A stretch of DNA of 64,000 bases, from positions 93,546,653 through 93,610,652 of the forward strand of contig NC_054704.1 of assembly GCF_016097555.1 (NCBI RefSeq). The letters are read 5' to 3'. This stretch comes from Gigantopelta aegis (Eukaryota > Mollusca > Gastropoda > Neomphalida > Peltospiridae). The first letter of the stretch is position 1. Each line of letters starts with the position of its first letter. The position numbers and the translations under genes are program-made. Below are positions 11,988 through 24,600 of this stretch, piece by piece. The notes under the pieces are model-generated. The model had not been told where the DNA came from, ran no database searches, and saw nothing but the letters and a program-made list of their open reading frames with translations.

Positions 11988-12955
11988 GTTGTCATGGCCC
12001 TAAATTAACCTTGCAATTTGGTACTCACAGATCTTTGTGGTTTTGCATCTTTGGAAGGTGCTGACTGGTGATCTGAGGTGTGTAGACTGGCAACAGTGAT
12101 TATTTTAAAATATTCAAAATAGAGTCCAAGATGGCTGCCAAAATGTAGAACTGGAACTATCTTGGATACTTTATCACCTATACCAATATTATTGATATCT
12201 TAAACTGGGTTTGTTTAGGGGTCAAAGAATTCATTTTTTAAATACCCGCAACTAATCAAGACATTGCAACATCATTTAACTCCAAAATTCCCGCCATTAT
12301 TGCAGCCAGAACAAGGGAATTGTAATTTATCACATTTTTGAAGACAAGACAAGATATTTATGCAGTTATTGCGGCCACATGACCAAGATAACTACTTTTA
12401 AAACGAATGAATCATGCACTACTTGTGTACAAATTACAATACTTATTCAATTTGAACTGGCAGATTTCTTTTTAAAAACAAGGTTATTCCTTTGATACAC
12501 TTTATATTTTGGGTGGAAATCAAGAAATTAAATTTTTCTCTTCAAGGTTTTACTATAAAATATTCTGATATGAAATATTTCCTGCTTAAACCATAATATG
12601 GATATATTAAAAGAAAATGATATTCATCTTCCACTTGATTGAGATTACACTGTATACAGATGGTTTCATTTATTTCTATTACTGGATTATATCTGCTTTT
12701 CTGTACTTTTATTTATGTGACAAACACCTAAATTTAGAAAAAATTCTCAAGAGATTCTTATATGGTGACAAATATAATATATACTTTTCTGTTCTAAAAG
12801 AGATTTATAAGAAGAATATGCCTTTAAAAAATGTATCACATTTTTCATCAACTAGGGTAAGGTTGCAATGTTAGTACCTGTGTTTTACAGGTCAAGGAAT
12901 TTATTGAATTTTGTTTGTTTTGTAACAACCTCTTGCTAACAGATGAATTGTATCA
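9200..12955. other. Intergenic stretch, no recognised gene
   Basis: AT-rich DNA after EndoU. The first 200 bp probably belong to its 3' UTR (AATAAA at 9404). The rest holds short unremarkable frames, a poly(A) run at 9891-9905 and a G/T-rich tract at 11828-11990 ending in a run of 17 G. I see no gene, RNA gene or clear mobile element. Confidence 0.5.
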
Positions 12956-12959
12956 TTTA

Positions 12960-13212
12960 CCTCGTTGGATCCATTGAGCTGATTTTTTGTCTCATTGCAA
13001 CCAGTGCACCATAACTGGATAAAGGCTGTGGTATGTGCTTTGTATTATGTGGGAAAGTGCATATAAAAGATCCCTTTCTGCATTAGGAAAAATGTAGTGG
13101 GTTTTCTCCGATGATTACGTGTCAGAATTACCAAATATTTGACATCCAATGGCCAATGATTAATTGATCAATGTGCTCCAGTGGTGTCGTTAACCAAAAC
13201 AAACTTTTTTTT
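12960..13212 (+). mobile_element. SINE, S2 type
   Basis: Body motifs CAACCAGTGCACCATAAC, GTGCATATAAAAGATCCC, TTGACATCCAATGGCC, ending GGTGTCGTTAACCAAAAC and a T run. The head is truncated. Confidence 0.8.
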
Positions 13213-13396
13213 TTTTAATCATGTCATCAGCCCAGGCCTCAGAATTAAGCTGGGGATGATTATGCATTCCATCCATCCCCACAAAACAACTGCAGCTCCC
13301 CCCCCCCCCCCCAATTTATGATAATTTGTTTAGTTTTTTTAATTTTTTAAGTTGAAGAATCCAAGAAATCCCTTTATGGTCTTCGGCTGCATGTTA

Positions 13397-13674
13397 ACAC
13401 CTGCGCGTGCTGTAACCTCACCGTGGTGCAGGGGTGTAACATTTTCTTTAAGAATGGCCAATACAGCACAAAATTGAAGTTGTGAGTAAAATTCAGTATC
13501 TCGCTGTGATATTTGTGTTTTTGCACAGTTCTTTACACTGTTTTTGTTTAAATCTTGAATTTTTATATTGATGTTGATCATCACTTTATTTATTTGCATT
13601 ACCATAGTTTGACACCCAATAGCCGATGTATTTTTTCGTGCTGGGGTGTCGTTAAACATTCGTTCATTCATTCA
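13397..13674 (+). mobile_element. (ATTC)n-tailed SINE (S4) with 15-bp target duplication
   Basis: Flanked by exact copies of TTCGGCTGCATGTTA at 13382-13396 and 13675-13689. It begins ACACCTGCGCGTGCTGTAAC and ends GGTGTCGTTAAACATTCG plus ATTC repeats. A second full copy is at 23984-24262. The long target duplication and simple-repeat tail show insertion by reverse transcription at a nicked target. The 3' end (CCAATAGCCGATG, GGTGTCGTTAAAC) is shared with the S2 SINEs. Confidence 0.9.
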
Positions 13675-13938
13675 TTCGGCTGCATGTTATTGTCCAAATG
13701 GATTTTCTAGATCTGCTACTCCTGTACATATAGGTTCTCTGTCATAATGCTAGTATTACACTACCATAAAGTCCTTGAATGCAAATTCATCCATTATCTC
13801 TGGAAATTTTAATAAGAAGCTATATGATTAGATTTCAAATCCAGTAAAGGATCTCCACGGGAGTGGCTATCTTATAGATGAGGCACTGGATAGAAATACT
13901 ATTTTTCCAAATGAACATTCGACTTTGCATTGTGCACA

Positions 13939-14130
13939 CAGGGCCGGATTTAGACCGGGGGGGGGGGGGGGGGGCACTTCAGGTTCAGGGCTCCTCAACA
14001 TAGAAATTAAATTACATAGCAAATAAAAAAAATGAACTAATTTTATAATTATTACATTTTTTTTTATAGGAAGTCCTTAGTCGGAGGGGTGGGGGGCTGA
14101 GGCAATTGCCCCCTAATAAATCCGACACTG
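13939..14130. mobile_element. 192-bp hAT-type MITE with perfect 8-bp target duplication
   Basis: TIRs CAGGGCCGGATTTA (left) and CAGTGTCGGATTTA (right, reversed). TGTGCACA occurs at 13931-13938 and again at 14131-14138, the 8-bp duplication expected of hAT transposition. The interior has a G run of about 16. No coding capacity. Confidence 0.85.
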
Positions 14131-14224
14131 TGTGCACAGATACGGTTTCGATCACGGATAACGGTTTAAATTGTAGTTCAGATTGTATATGCATGCTAAT
14201 GCGGAATTAACAGCTAGACAATGT

Positions 14225-14308
14225 TGAGCTTGCATTCACGCAATAGCCGATGCACGTGTGTTTGCTGGGGTGTCATTAAACATTAATTCATTCATGCATT
14301 CATAGGTA
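14225..14308 (+). mobile_element. 3' fragment of the (ATTC)n-tailed SINE (S4)
   Basis: Contains CAATAGCCGATGCACG, GGGGTGTCATTAAACATT and ATTCATTC repeats, matching the last 80 bp of the copies at 13397 and 23984. Confidence 0.7.
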
Positions 14309-14309
14309 C

Positions 14310-15150
14310 TTCACCATCAAAAGAAAGGTTATTTTAACTGAAATATTTTATGCGTGAAATAGAAGCCATAACATACATTACAATTATAAATCTGCCACAA
14401 GCATATTCAATACCACATCTCGACACCAGACTGATTCCAAAACGATGTTAAATTGTAGAGCTGTGAACCTCCGAGGATACTTATATCTAAGCCATGACTC
14501 AGTGTCAAATGTGTGGGTGTGTGTGTGTGTGGGGAGGGGGGGGGGGGTTACAGAAGAGCTAATCTTTTGCACGATACTATATGTTCCAACTCCGTCTGTA
14601 AGAGAAGTGCCACTTTATAATGCACGTGCGCCAGTATAGATCTTGAAGCACTATAACCCTTCTACGGCTTCCTTATATAACATGACGTTTGAATGCGCAC
14701 ATGGATGTGCACAGAGGAGCTGTATTTTCATAGCAGTGTTATATTGGTGTGGGGTGTACTTTGAGGTGTGCTGGGTCGCAGGATCGATTGAGGTCGATGG
14801 GCTCGATGTTTTTCCCGTCCTAACCTGTTCCACGTCTGGTGCGGTACATCAAGGCTTAAGTAGAACTGAATTCGACATATGTCTTCAGCTGATATTTTCC
14901 GTTATGATCAAACGCCGTTATATGTACTGTCATATTTAAGCGGGGGGGGGAGAGTATTCCATTATTATTATTATTAGATCGAGAACTTTTATTATTGTAT
15001 AGATCTATCTTCATCATATTTAATTATTTTATACAATGCTTTTCGTCAGTCTTTATAAAGTGTGTAATGCGAGTGGAAATAAATCAGAAGTATCAAAAAT
15101 ATTTATTTATTCTATTTATCAAAACATCTAAGCAATTTTACATACATCAG
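14310..15150. other. Intergenic stretch, possible SINE remnant only
   Basis: At about 14768-14865 a diverged SINE body may be present (TTTTCCCGTCCTAACC, then GGTACATCAAGGC). A (GT)n run followed by a G run lies at 14514-14547. No gene is recognised. Confidence 0.35.
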
Positions 15151-15161
15151 ATAGAGCAGAT

Positions 15162-15612
15162 GGCCTCAGATTACAGTTATCTTCCCATTTGGTTGTCCAA
15201 AATCCGGAAGTTTCACCGCGCAAGTAGTCTGCTGTTTGACTGTGATTATTTCATGGCAGACAGCTATGAAGTGGCAACTGTTTGACTGAAGTGACAGGGG
15301 ATAGCATGTAGTTTGTAAACATGTGTAACTTGTTGACATTGAAGACTTGTTTGTGGTAATTCCGGCCCATGCAAAAGTAGTGCTTTTTGTGTAAAATGGG
15401 TGTACTCCGGCCTGGTTTAGAGGGTGTGTCTGTTTAAACCAATATGCTGGGAGAAAGAGCTGGACAACAGGGGTTGTCCTTTTCAGGGTGTGTGTCCCCC
15501 ATGCAGGCAAAGGTACATACAAAACTTCACGGGCCTGCTGATATTAATAAAAATGTTATAGCCACTAAGGCTATATAGAAACATATAGCGAAATTAATTG
15601 TGGTCTGAGGCC
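15162..15612. repeat. First 451-bp terminal direct repeat
   Basis: Identical to 17248-17698 by eye. The minus strand holds a 118-codon frame reproduced exactly in the other copy; with no known motif, its conservation only reflects the copy identity. Confidence 0.9.
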
Positions 15613-17247
15613 TGATATAGTTCACACATTACACCGGTTAAATGCTTGATTCTGATGAAAGTATTATAACCAGAGAGGTGAAATTACACAGACTGATTGT
15701 GCATACCACAAGGAATATGAAAACTAATTTATTTATTTTCTAAATATTTTATTAAATTAAAAAACATTTTTTTTGAATTTATTAAAAATTAAAATTAAAA
15801 GTTTCAACTTTTAAATTTCAATATCCTCCAAAATAGCATAAAATGACCTCTGATGTTACTACAGGTTGTTGCAATATTTTTTAACAGTTTTGAGCTAATA
15901 ATTTGGTAAAAAAGAGCAAAAGTTGGATTTTGTTAGTCAATATTGAGATTTTGATTTTTTTTACATATTGAATTTTAAAGAGTTTCTCAATTATTGCAAT
16001 TGGACAGAAGATCTAAATATAATGAATATATCACTACTAAATGTAATTAAACACTTTAAATAAATAGTATACAGTTTTTAACAAGATTAAGTACTCTAAT
16101 AATACATTTCACCTACATTTATGTAAATTACACATTTCAGTCATTTTTCAAAAATGGTCTTTTATCCTTAGAAAATCTAATAGGCTAATATTCTATGCTG
16201 TCTGAATGTATTTATTGTGTTCAGTAATTCAGATGCTGGTATACTTGTCAAGTTTATTGCAGAAAATGTGCCAAAAAGGTTAACATTTGGCTTGTAATAC
16301 ATATGGCAGAATAATCCATAATGCATATTCAGTGGTCATTACTACAAACATCCTTCCAATCAAGAAATACTACACTGAGGTATCCCAGACACTGGCACAT
16401 GACTACACTTGTTAACAGTTATCACTGGAAACTGAAAAATATGGTGCAAGTACCTCTTGGTAGGATTTATATCAGCATTTTGTGACAAAATCTTCATTTT
16501 CAAAGTTGTCGTCAACAAAAAAAAATATTATGGTGTATACCTAAGTAATATCTGTAGGGCATATTCATATTAATATGCATTTATATGGACTGTTTTGCCT
16601 TTTACAAAGTGGCTACATGTCTAATACAGTAAATGAAGTAGATTAAGTAATACAGCAGGTCAAAATTGAATATGAGGCCTATCATGTCTAATTTTCCCTG
16701 AATTAGTGTGTAAACATTTGTTGCAAATGGCCCCAATTTTGTGACTTTCACCATCCCTCTGACACATTTCTAATAATGGATCATGAATTCAGTCACCATA
16801 TCTTTACTAAGCCTCCACTTATCATATCTAAAATGCAAAATTTTACAGTTTTAGATTTTTTTGTTTTTCAAAAATTTAAATTTAAGTTTAATATTTAATT
16901 AAAAATGAAGTAAAATCTAATGATTGATTTTTTTTCCTTTAAATATTTCAAAATCTTTCCAAGACAACACTGTGCAGATAGAACATATGTAGAAGAAAAA
17001 ATAGCTGCTCATTGTATGAAGAAATTCCAAAATTTGATAAAGTTATTACATTTTGAAGTTGGTGTCCCTCAAGTTTCCATTGCTAAAATTGGCCATGGCA
17101 AGGCACTGTGGTAGGTGTTTTAACACAGCCTCTGTATACTCTCAGTTTAAAGGTGACATACCGATACTTACCGAGCATTGCTTTAATATGTATATCATTG
17201 GAATGCATTAGTGTGGGCCAGTTTTTAGGGGAAAAAATGGACTGATA

Positions 17248-17698
17248 GGCCTCAGATTACAGTTATCTTCCCATTTGGTTGTCCAAAATCCGGAAGTTTC
17301 ACCGCGCAAGTAGTCTGCTGTTTGACTGTGATTATTTCATGGCAGACAGCTATGAAGTGGCAACTGTTTGACTGAAGTGACAGGGGATAGCATGTAGTTT
17401 GTAAACATGTGTAACTTGTTGACATTGAAGACTTGTTTGTGGTAATTCCGGCCCATGCAAAAGTAGTGCTTTTTGTGTAAAATGGGTGTACTCCGGCCTG
17501 GTTTAGAGGGTGTGTCTGTTTAAACCAATATGCTGGGAGAAAGAGCTGGACAACAGGGGTTGTCCTTTTCAGGGTGTGTGTCCCCCATGCAGGCAAAGGT
17601 ACATACAAAACTTCACGGGCCTGCTGATATTAATAAAAATGTTATAGCCACTAAGGCTATATAGAAACATATAGCGAAATTAATTGTGGTCTGAGGCC
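17248..17698. repeat. Second 451-bp terminal direct repeat
   Basis: Partner of 15162-15612, preceded by a purine-rich tract and followed by AGAT. Confidence 0.9.
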
Positions 17699-17702
17699 AG
17701 AT

Positions 17703-20700
17703 TACTTTTGGAAAAAAAACACAAATATATATAAGGGAAATAATTATTATTTAATTTCAACGCTTACCTCCCCTACAGGTCGTTTTATATAACGAAGATA
17801 AGAAATGTATACACTTCCGATTAGGGTTGCCTACGATGCTTTACATAAAATAATCAATAATTTTGTTTCTTTGCAACGAATCTTTTTCCCGGAACTGCAA
17901 GCCAATACATGTTTAGACCATTTATTCTTTTTAGCGGGCTGTGTTATTGATATGAACTAGATTAGTGTTGATGTCACGACTGATCGTTGCTGGGTTGGAA
18001 AATTGTTGATGTCCGGTCTTCTGCACGGACTGATTCCGCACTCGGCTACACTGCCAAGACTTTGAAACGGCAAATTTGCACTTGAAAATATTAGGTTTTT
18101 TCAATTTATAAAATATTATTGACTTTTATTTTAGCAGTAACTAGGTAAAGAGTAAAAGCGATCGGAAATCCCACCAGTAGAATAGCCTATAGTTCATCAA
18201 GATAAACGTCTCCGGCACGATATTTATTATTGTGATGTTTATTGCTGTGCCGTAACGTTTATCCATTGGATCGAATTTTCCATTTGCAATCACGATTTAA
18301 TAAAATCAGGCATATGTGCTTTATTTAAGAGCCTCAACACGTACAACAACATATTTTAATAAATTTTAGACAAAAATATTAAGTACAATACCTTTGGTAA
18401 CCTTTCCATGATTAGATGTTTGAAGATGACACATTTAAACATTTGAAAGCTATTTTTATCCTGGCACATCGAAAATGCGGAATGAACATTTTGCGGAACG
18501 AGAATTATTCGTATCAAGCATTTTACGTACACCCAGTAAAAAGAAATATTGCGGAACTGAATGGAATTGATTATTAAATTTATTTATTTTGTTATTTTTG
18601 TTTCTACATATGTGCTTTGTGTGGGTTACATTATTCTTTTTTATTATTATTAAAAAAATAATGATTGTTAGTACAGGTCATTACTTATTTTAAGGCCTTC
18701 ATTTATTTACTTTTTCCAAAATTATTATTTCCTTTAGTAATTGTTTTTAAATATTATTATTACAGGCCATTGCTTACATGTGTTTCAAAGGTTTTTCTCT
18801 TCTTTTTTTCTCTTCTTTTTTGTTTTAATTTCATTTCTTTTTTTTAGCTATAATTACTGGTCATTAGTTATTTTAGGGGTTTTATTCAGTTAAATTTAAT
18901 TGTTATTATTAATTTATTATCAATTAATTGATTTTTAAAAAATATTATTCATTAGTTAAGTTTATTTATTTATTATTATTAAACGTGATATTCCATTAAA
19001 TATCGTGGAATAAACTCGTGAACCCGAGACGAATAATAATAAAAATAATCCGATTCCACCAACAGTTTTCAATCACATTTTAAATATGCTCACAATGGCC
19101 GGCGGGAATATTCGAGATTTTGTTCGTAACTGAAAATTGGATTAATGCAGGATTACTATTTGGACAAACTGTCTATTTATGCGTAAAACGTGACTCGGGA
19201 AGTTTTCTTTATACAGTAAGTGTTTATATTTATTGGTACATCTCATATTTCGCCACGAAATAATTAATTCCATGGTTGTATCGATTCCGCCTGAAATCTG
19301 GGCGGAAACTGCACGCTTGTTTTTGCTGTTCAAGTTGTAAACATCGGGTCCAATAAATGTCAAAATGTTAAAAAACGGACCGTAGATGTTTACCTTGGTG
19401 AACTAAATAACCTACTACGTTCGTTTAAAAATCAAATATATTATACCGTAACCATTTCAACGCATTTGTTTGTTTTGAGACCATTTGGACACAGAATCTA
19501 AAGAGGTGGGTCGTACTATTTACCAAGCTCAAATGAGAGCAACTGAGAACTACTGAGCACAAGTGAACAATTACTGATCGTAAGTGTAGAACCCCCAAGT
19601 GCAAGTATAGAACTACCAAGCTATGGCCAAGAGAATGAAAGTTATAGATTTGCGTCCGAACAATTTTTAAAACACATGAGGCTTTTTTTCATTTTTCATT
19701 ATTCATTATTTTTATTGATCTATTATTTCCATAGTAGATTCAAGTCTAAATGAGGTCTTTGACATGTTTGAAGGTGGAATATAAACTATTGAAAAATGTT
19801 AATTTCATTTTAATTCATTTTCCATTGGTTTATTCGATGCGCTGAAACGCAGATCTATAACTTTCATTCGCATGGCCTAATCAATAAGGACAAATAAACA
19901 CAAGACAAATTACAATCAAAATGTGTTTAATTTGTTTGACAAAGCACACAGTGATATATAAATTAATATAAAACATAAAATGGCCATTTAGTAAGAAATA
20001 TATATTATATATAATTCTGAATCTGCCACTAAGTATAATATATTATAAAACTTATATTGAAAGCTATAATAGGTAGAATATGTTTTTAATATTTAAGCAT
20101 TCAGAACAGGTCTTAAATTATAAATGATGTTACAGTGTCGTGAGGGGTGATATTCTGCCTATTATAGCTTTAATAAAGCACAATATCAACTGTAGCCCTC
20201 AGTTGAGTTTGATTGAGCTCGGTAAATAGGACTTCCAAAAGAGGTTAAGAAAACTTAGGGCAGTAATAAACTTTTCAGACTTACTATGATAAAATTTTAA
20301 GATAACAAATGAAGTACCAAAGAAGACCACCGTAAGCTCAAAAACAATAGTAAATTATAAATTATGCTTTAGGACCCTGTTTGAGATGATCAGGGTTTCA
20401 GTCAGAGGGTAAAACGGGTATGGTATCATACTTAAATTGTTTTGCAGATTTTATTAAATTTTAAGTTAACCTTTTGACAAAATTAATCCCTCTTATATCA
20501 TTACTGTATGACTTTCTAAACCCAAACCCTAAACTTAACCTATTTTCTTCGGTTGCATTCAGGACACACATTGTAAATATTCAATTTCATAGCGCCGTAC
20601 CCTAAAATTTATTTCTGGCAGACACCCTGATGATGGAGATCTATAACAATTGTACAATATGTGTCAAAACCTTCATTGAATATTGGCAGATTAATAGGAG

Positions 20701-21690
20701 TGTATACATACATAACAATAAGTAAAGTAATGGATTTAAAACTTCAGTGTAAAAAAACAACTTGCTTGGTTGAAATCAGCATTGTAGTTAATAAAACTAT
20801 TGTAAACTGGGTTTTTTAATCTTTTTTCATGTTAAAAAAATTGTCTTCTTGTTTTCAACAATAACACATAATGTTATGTGAAGAATTCAAATATACTGAC
20901 ATTTTTTTTTTTTTTTTTTGCTAATAACCTCTTGAAAAAAAGTTACTGAATTGATAACAAATCTTATTATCTACATAGTTCAAGATATACAGGAAAATAG
21001 AACCAGTATCATACACTTTATGATACACTTGTATCATAATGATTTCACATGCACAATGAATGACATCATTTTGGGGAGTGATGTCATGACATAATGTGGC
21101 TTTCCCAGTCAAAACTCTGTATACCGTAATCACTTACCAAAATGATGTAATTTCGGAAAATACATCTTTTCCTCATCTCTTTCTAGTTAGGTTTGAAACG
21201 GTTTTTCATGGTCCTAGCTTGTTATTCATAAAAATAATATGGATGATAAAGAAATTATTACACACACACACACACGTGTGAATCGTACTGATTTTACAAA
21301 AATCGCTGTTGCTCGGGCAATACAAAAATTCTGCCAAACATTTCATAAAATCAGTACAACACACAAGCTTGTATAATAATCTATATATATGCAAGAATTG
21401 AATTTTAAGAATTCGCCTGGAATTGTAAATATGATATAATATATAGATATTTGGGGACTCCATCTGAGCATTATCTTTTAAAGCTTCTGACTGAATATCT
21501 AGGTTTCACAAAAACACAGAATTCTGTTAAATTTACAGTCTAATGCGTGCATACATTTAAAACAAATACATTGTGATCCTGTCAATTTAGTGAGTAAATA
21601 AGAACTCAGTTTTATTATTCTGTCTTCACAGATCAATGATGAGTGTAAGAAACTAATGATAAGACTGCATTTCAAGTATGTATTGAAATT
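17703..21690. other. Intergenic stretch upstream of PIGB
   Basis: AT-rich DNA with long TTATTA and poly(T) runs (18590-18980), a 19-T run at 20903-20921, and a (CA)n microsatellite at 21260-21275. A CTTCACAG acceptor-like site near 21631 could begin the PIGB exon that holds the start codon, and a GATCGTAAGTG site near 19576 could be a donor of a noncoding exon; both are guesses. No gene is recognised. Confidence 0.45.
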
Positions 21691-24600
21691 ATGGCGAAAA
21701 ACAAGAGTTCCACCACAATTAGAAGACGGAAAGGAAAACCAAAACAATATGACATGGATCGGATGCGTGAAAGTTGTCCCAGTTCTCCAGTTACAACAGA
21801 TGACGAAAGCAGGGATGAGGAAGAGGACTGTTACATGTTCAACTCGGAAGTTCTTGGTCCGTTAATCATAAAGAAGATAATGGCCTCAGACTCTTCTCTC
21901 TTTCTTGGTCTCATTGCAATGCGAGTGGTGAACAGCCTTCTTATCCAGACATCCTTTGTTCCAGATGAATACTGGCAGTCATTAGAGGTGGCTCACAACA
22001 TGGTCTTTGAGTATCCTTTAACAGAAAAGTAATGACAGTGTTGCACAATAGGTAACTACACCTAACTGGGCGCAGTGGTTAAGCCATCGGACTACAGGCT
22101 GGTAGGTACAGGGTTCGCAGCCCGGTACCGGCTCCTACCCAGAATGAGTTCTTAAGGGTTCAATTGGTAGATGTAAGGCCACTACACGCTCTTTTCCTTC
22201 ACTAACCAACTAATAACTAACACTGTCTTGGACAGATGGCCCAACTAGCTGAGGTGTCTGCCCAGAACAGCATTCTTGAACCTTAATTTGATATAAGCAC
22301 GAAAATAAGTTGAAATGAAAATAAATGAACTATACCTACATGTACTCAGGCTATCTGCCAACAAAATAATTTGACTGTACGTAAAAAAAAAAAAAAGAAA
22401 AAAAAAAAGAGGACAAATTGTAAGTGTCCCTGCTACGGTACTAGTACTAGGTGGTTATGGGTTTGAAATTTTTAAAAATTGGACACTGGATTTCATGTAC
22501 TTTGACAAATTTCAAACAGCATATCTCTTAATAAAATCTTTGTAAAAATTTAAAAAATGTATGGATCCATTAATTTCCAAGATTTTAAGGTGTATGTATT
22601 TTTAACCTTCATACCTTCTGGCAGACACCCTACTACTAAAGGCAGAGTTGCACAGATCACATAACTTTATGTAATATTCACTGTGTTTACATGTCTCCTT
22701 AACGGACACACCGTCATAATCTGTTGTGCAAACATTTTAAATAGCTAGCTTTAGCTAATAATAAACAAAGTTGTTCCCCCACCCCCATTTTATAGCTATG
22801 TAGCCACAATTCAGTGTTCCACCATCTTAGTATACTGGTATATGACGACTGTGCAGTTGGATGATTAAAGTACTTTTAAGAACAAATTAAATATATTTTT
22901 TAAAGTAATATTTTGTTAAGCCATTTAGTAAGTCAAGTGCAGTGTGACCCTGTCTTTAATAGTACATGGTTTGCCACATGCCACACTAAGTTCTAAGTTC
23001 TTTATTTGCTTTGAGTTTTACAACTCATCAGCTGAATACATAACATAAATAATACAACATAGTTATACAAAATACACACATGCAAAACAATGGTGGGTGT
23101 GGTTTATATATAATCATATTATCCTGTATTAACCGATCTCTAATTGTATTCGCTTACCCGTACACTAAATATTTGCCTAGGTTATTCAATTCCTTATTGT
23201 TACCGGTGGTTAATAACTGTATAAAATGATACACACTTGGCCTCTTATAATAATACATTTTTATATATTTACAACGCAAATCTTTGTATTGTGGACACTC
23301 TATTATAAAGTGATATTCATCTTCTATGGCATTAGCATTACACAGTCGATACCTGCCAGATTCTACATTTAATTTATGAGCGCATTTTCTAATCTTACAT
23401 ATTTCTTTTATATATCGCGTTTCCATTGGCAATCTTAAATACGTTTGTAATCTAAATTCATTTAATAAATATTGATATAAAAGTCCTCTAGACGTTGTCA
23501 TTGTTTTACTGTAACATAATTGCTTAAAAGTATCTAATATCCTTTCTTTAATTATAATGTAAATACTGTAATTCCAAATATAGTTCAATCCAAGTGAATA
23601 CAATTCGTGCCTAATGTTAATTAACGAATTATCGTATAGTGTGCCATTTCTTCATATATACCCCTTAGAATACAATTTGTAGTGTTACGTAATTTTATCC
23701 AATATTTAAACATTCTCAGTTTTCTTGTTATTTGAAGTGGAAACCGTCCCAGTTCGCTATAAACAAATTCGTTTCACGTTCCTTTTCTTACACCCAATAA
23801 TCTTTTACAAAATTGTATATGTACTTTTTCAACATCATGACCCAAGTGAAAGCCCCAAACTTCAGCACCATAACTAAGGATAGAGTTAATATATGTATCA
23901 AAAACAGCAAGCATTGTTTCGATATTGAAGAAATTGTTCCTACATACATTCAATATTGAGAATAATGCCTTCCGTCCTTGTTCCCCTGCGCATGCTGTAA
24001 CCTCACTGTGGTGCAGGGGTGTAACATTCTCTTTGAGAATGGCCAATACAGCACACATTGAAGTTTAGAGTAAAAGTCAGTATCTCTCTGTGATATTTGT
24101 ATTTGTATTTTGCACAGTTCTTTACACTGTTTTTATTTATATCTTGAATTTTTCTGTTGATGTTGATCATCACCTTATTTGTTTCCATTACCATAGTTTG
24201 ACACCCAATAGCCGATGTATTTTTCATGCTGGGGTGTCGTTAAACATTCATTCATTCATTCATTCCGTCCTTGTTCTGCAAATCGCTTCTGTGTACGTGC
24301 AAATTTACCATTATAGAAAAATAAAACGCCAAGATAAATAAATTCATTTACAACCTCTAGTTTACATCCATTAAAGTACCATTTCTCATTATCTCGTAAT
24401 TTACCTGCGTTTCTAAAAACAACAATTTTAGTTTTATTTGTATTGACAGTTAAATCCCAGTTTTGGGTATAATTAAACAGAGAATTGATCATTTTTTGTA
24501 ACCCTTCTGGTTTTTCAGCTAACAGAACCATGTCATCGGCGTACATTACCAGGAATATGTTTAACATTTGTATATCGATACAAGGACAGTTATCTGATAT

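Larger units (their letters stand above)
15162..17698. mobile_element. 2.5-kb element bounded by identical 451-bp direct repeats (LTR-like, non-autonomous)
   Basis: Two copies of one 451-bp sequence, at 15162-15612 and 17248-17698, appear identical base for base and lie in the same orientation around a 1635-bp AT-rich interior. Each repeat starts GGCCTCAGA and ends TCTGAGGCC, so it carries a 9-bp inverted terminus. AGAT lies just outside both ends (15158-15161, 17699-17702), a possible 4-bp target duplication. A purine tract (AGGGGAAAAAATGGA) sits just before the second repeat. The interior shows no gag or pol. It could be a small LTR-type element with unusual ends, or another class using direct terminal repeats. 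Identity of the ends suggests a recent insertion. Confidence 0.7.

Noticed and set aside
15166-17608. Identical 118-codon frames at 15166-15522 and 17252-17608 (minus)
   Set aside because: Identity reflects the identical 451-bp direct repeats; no motif, domain or start context supports a gene.
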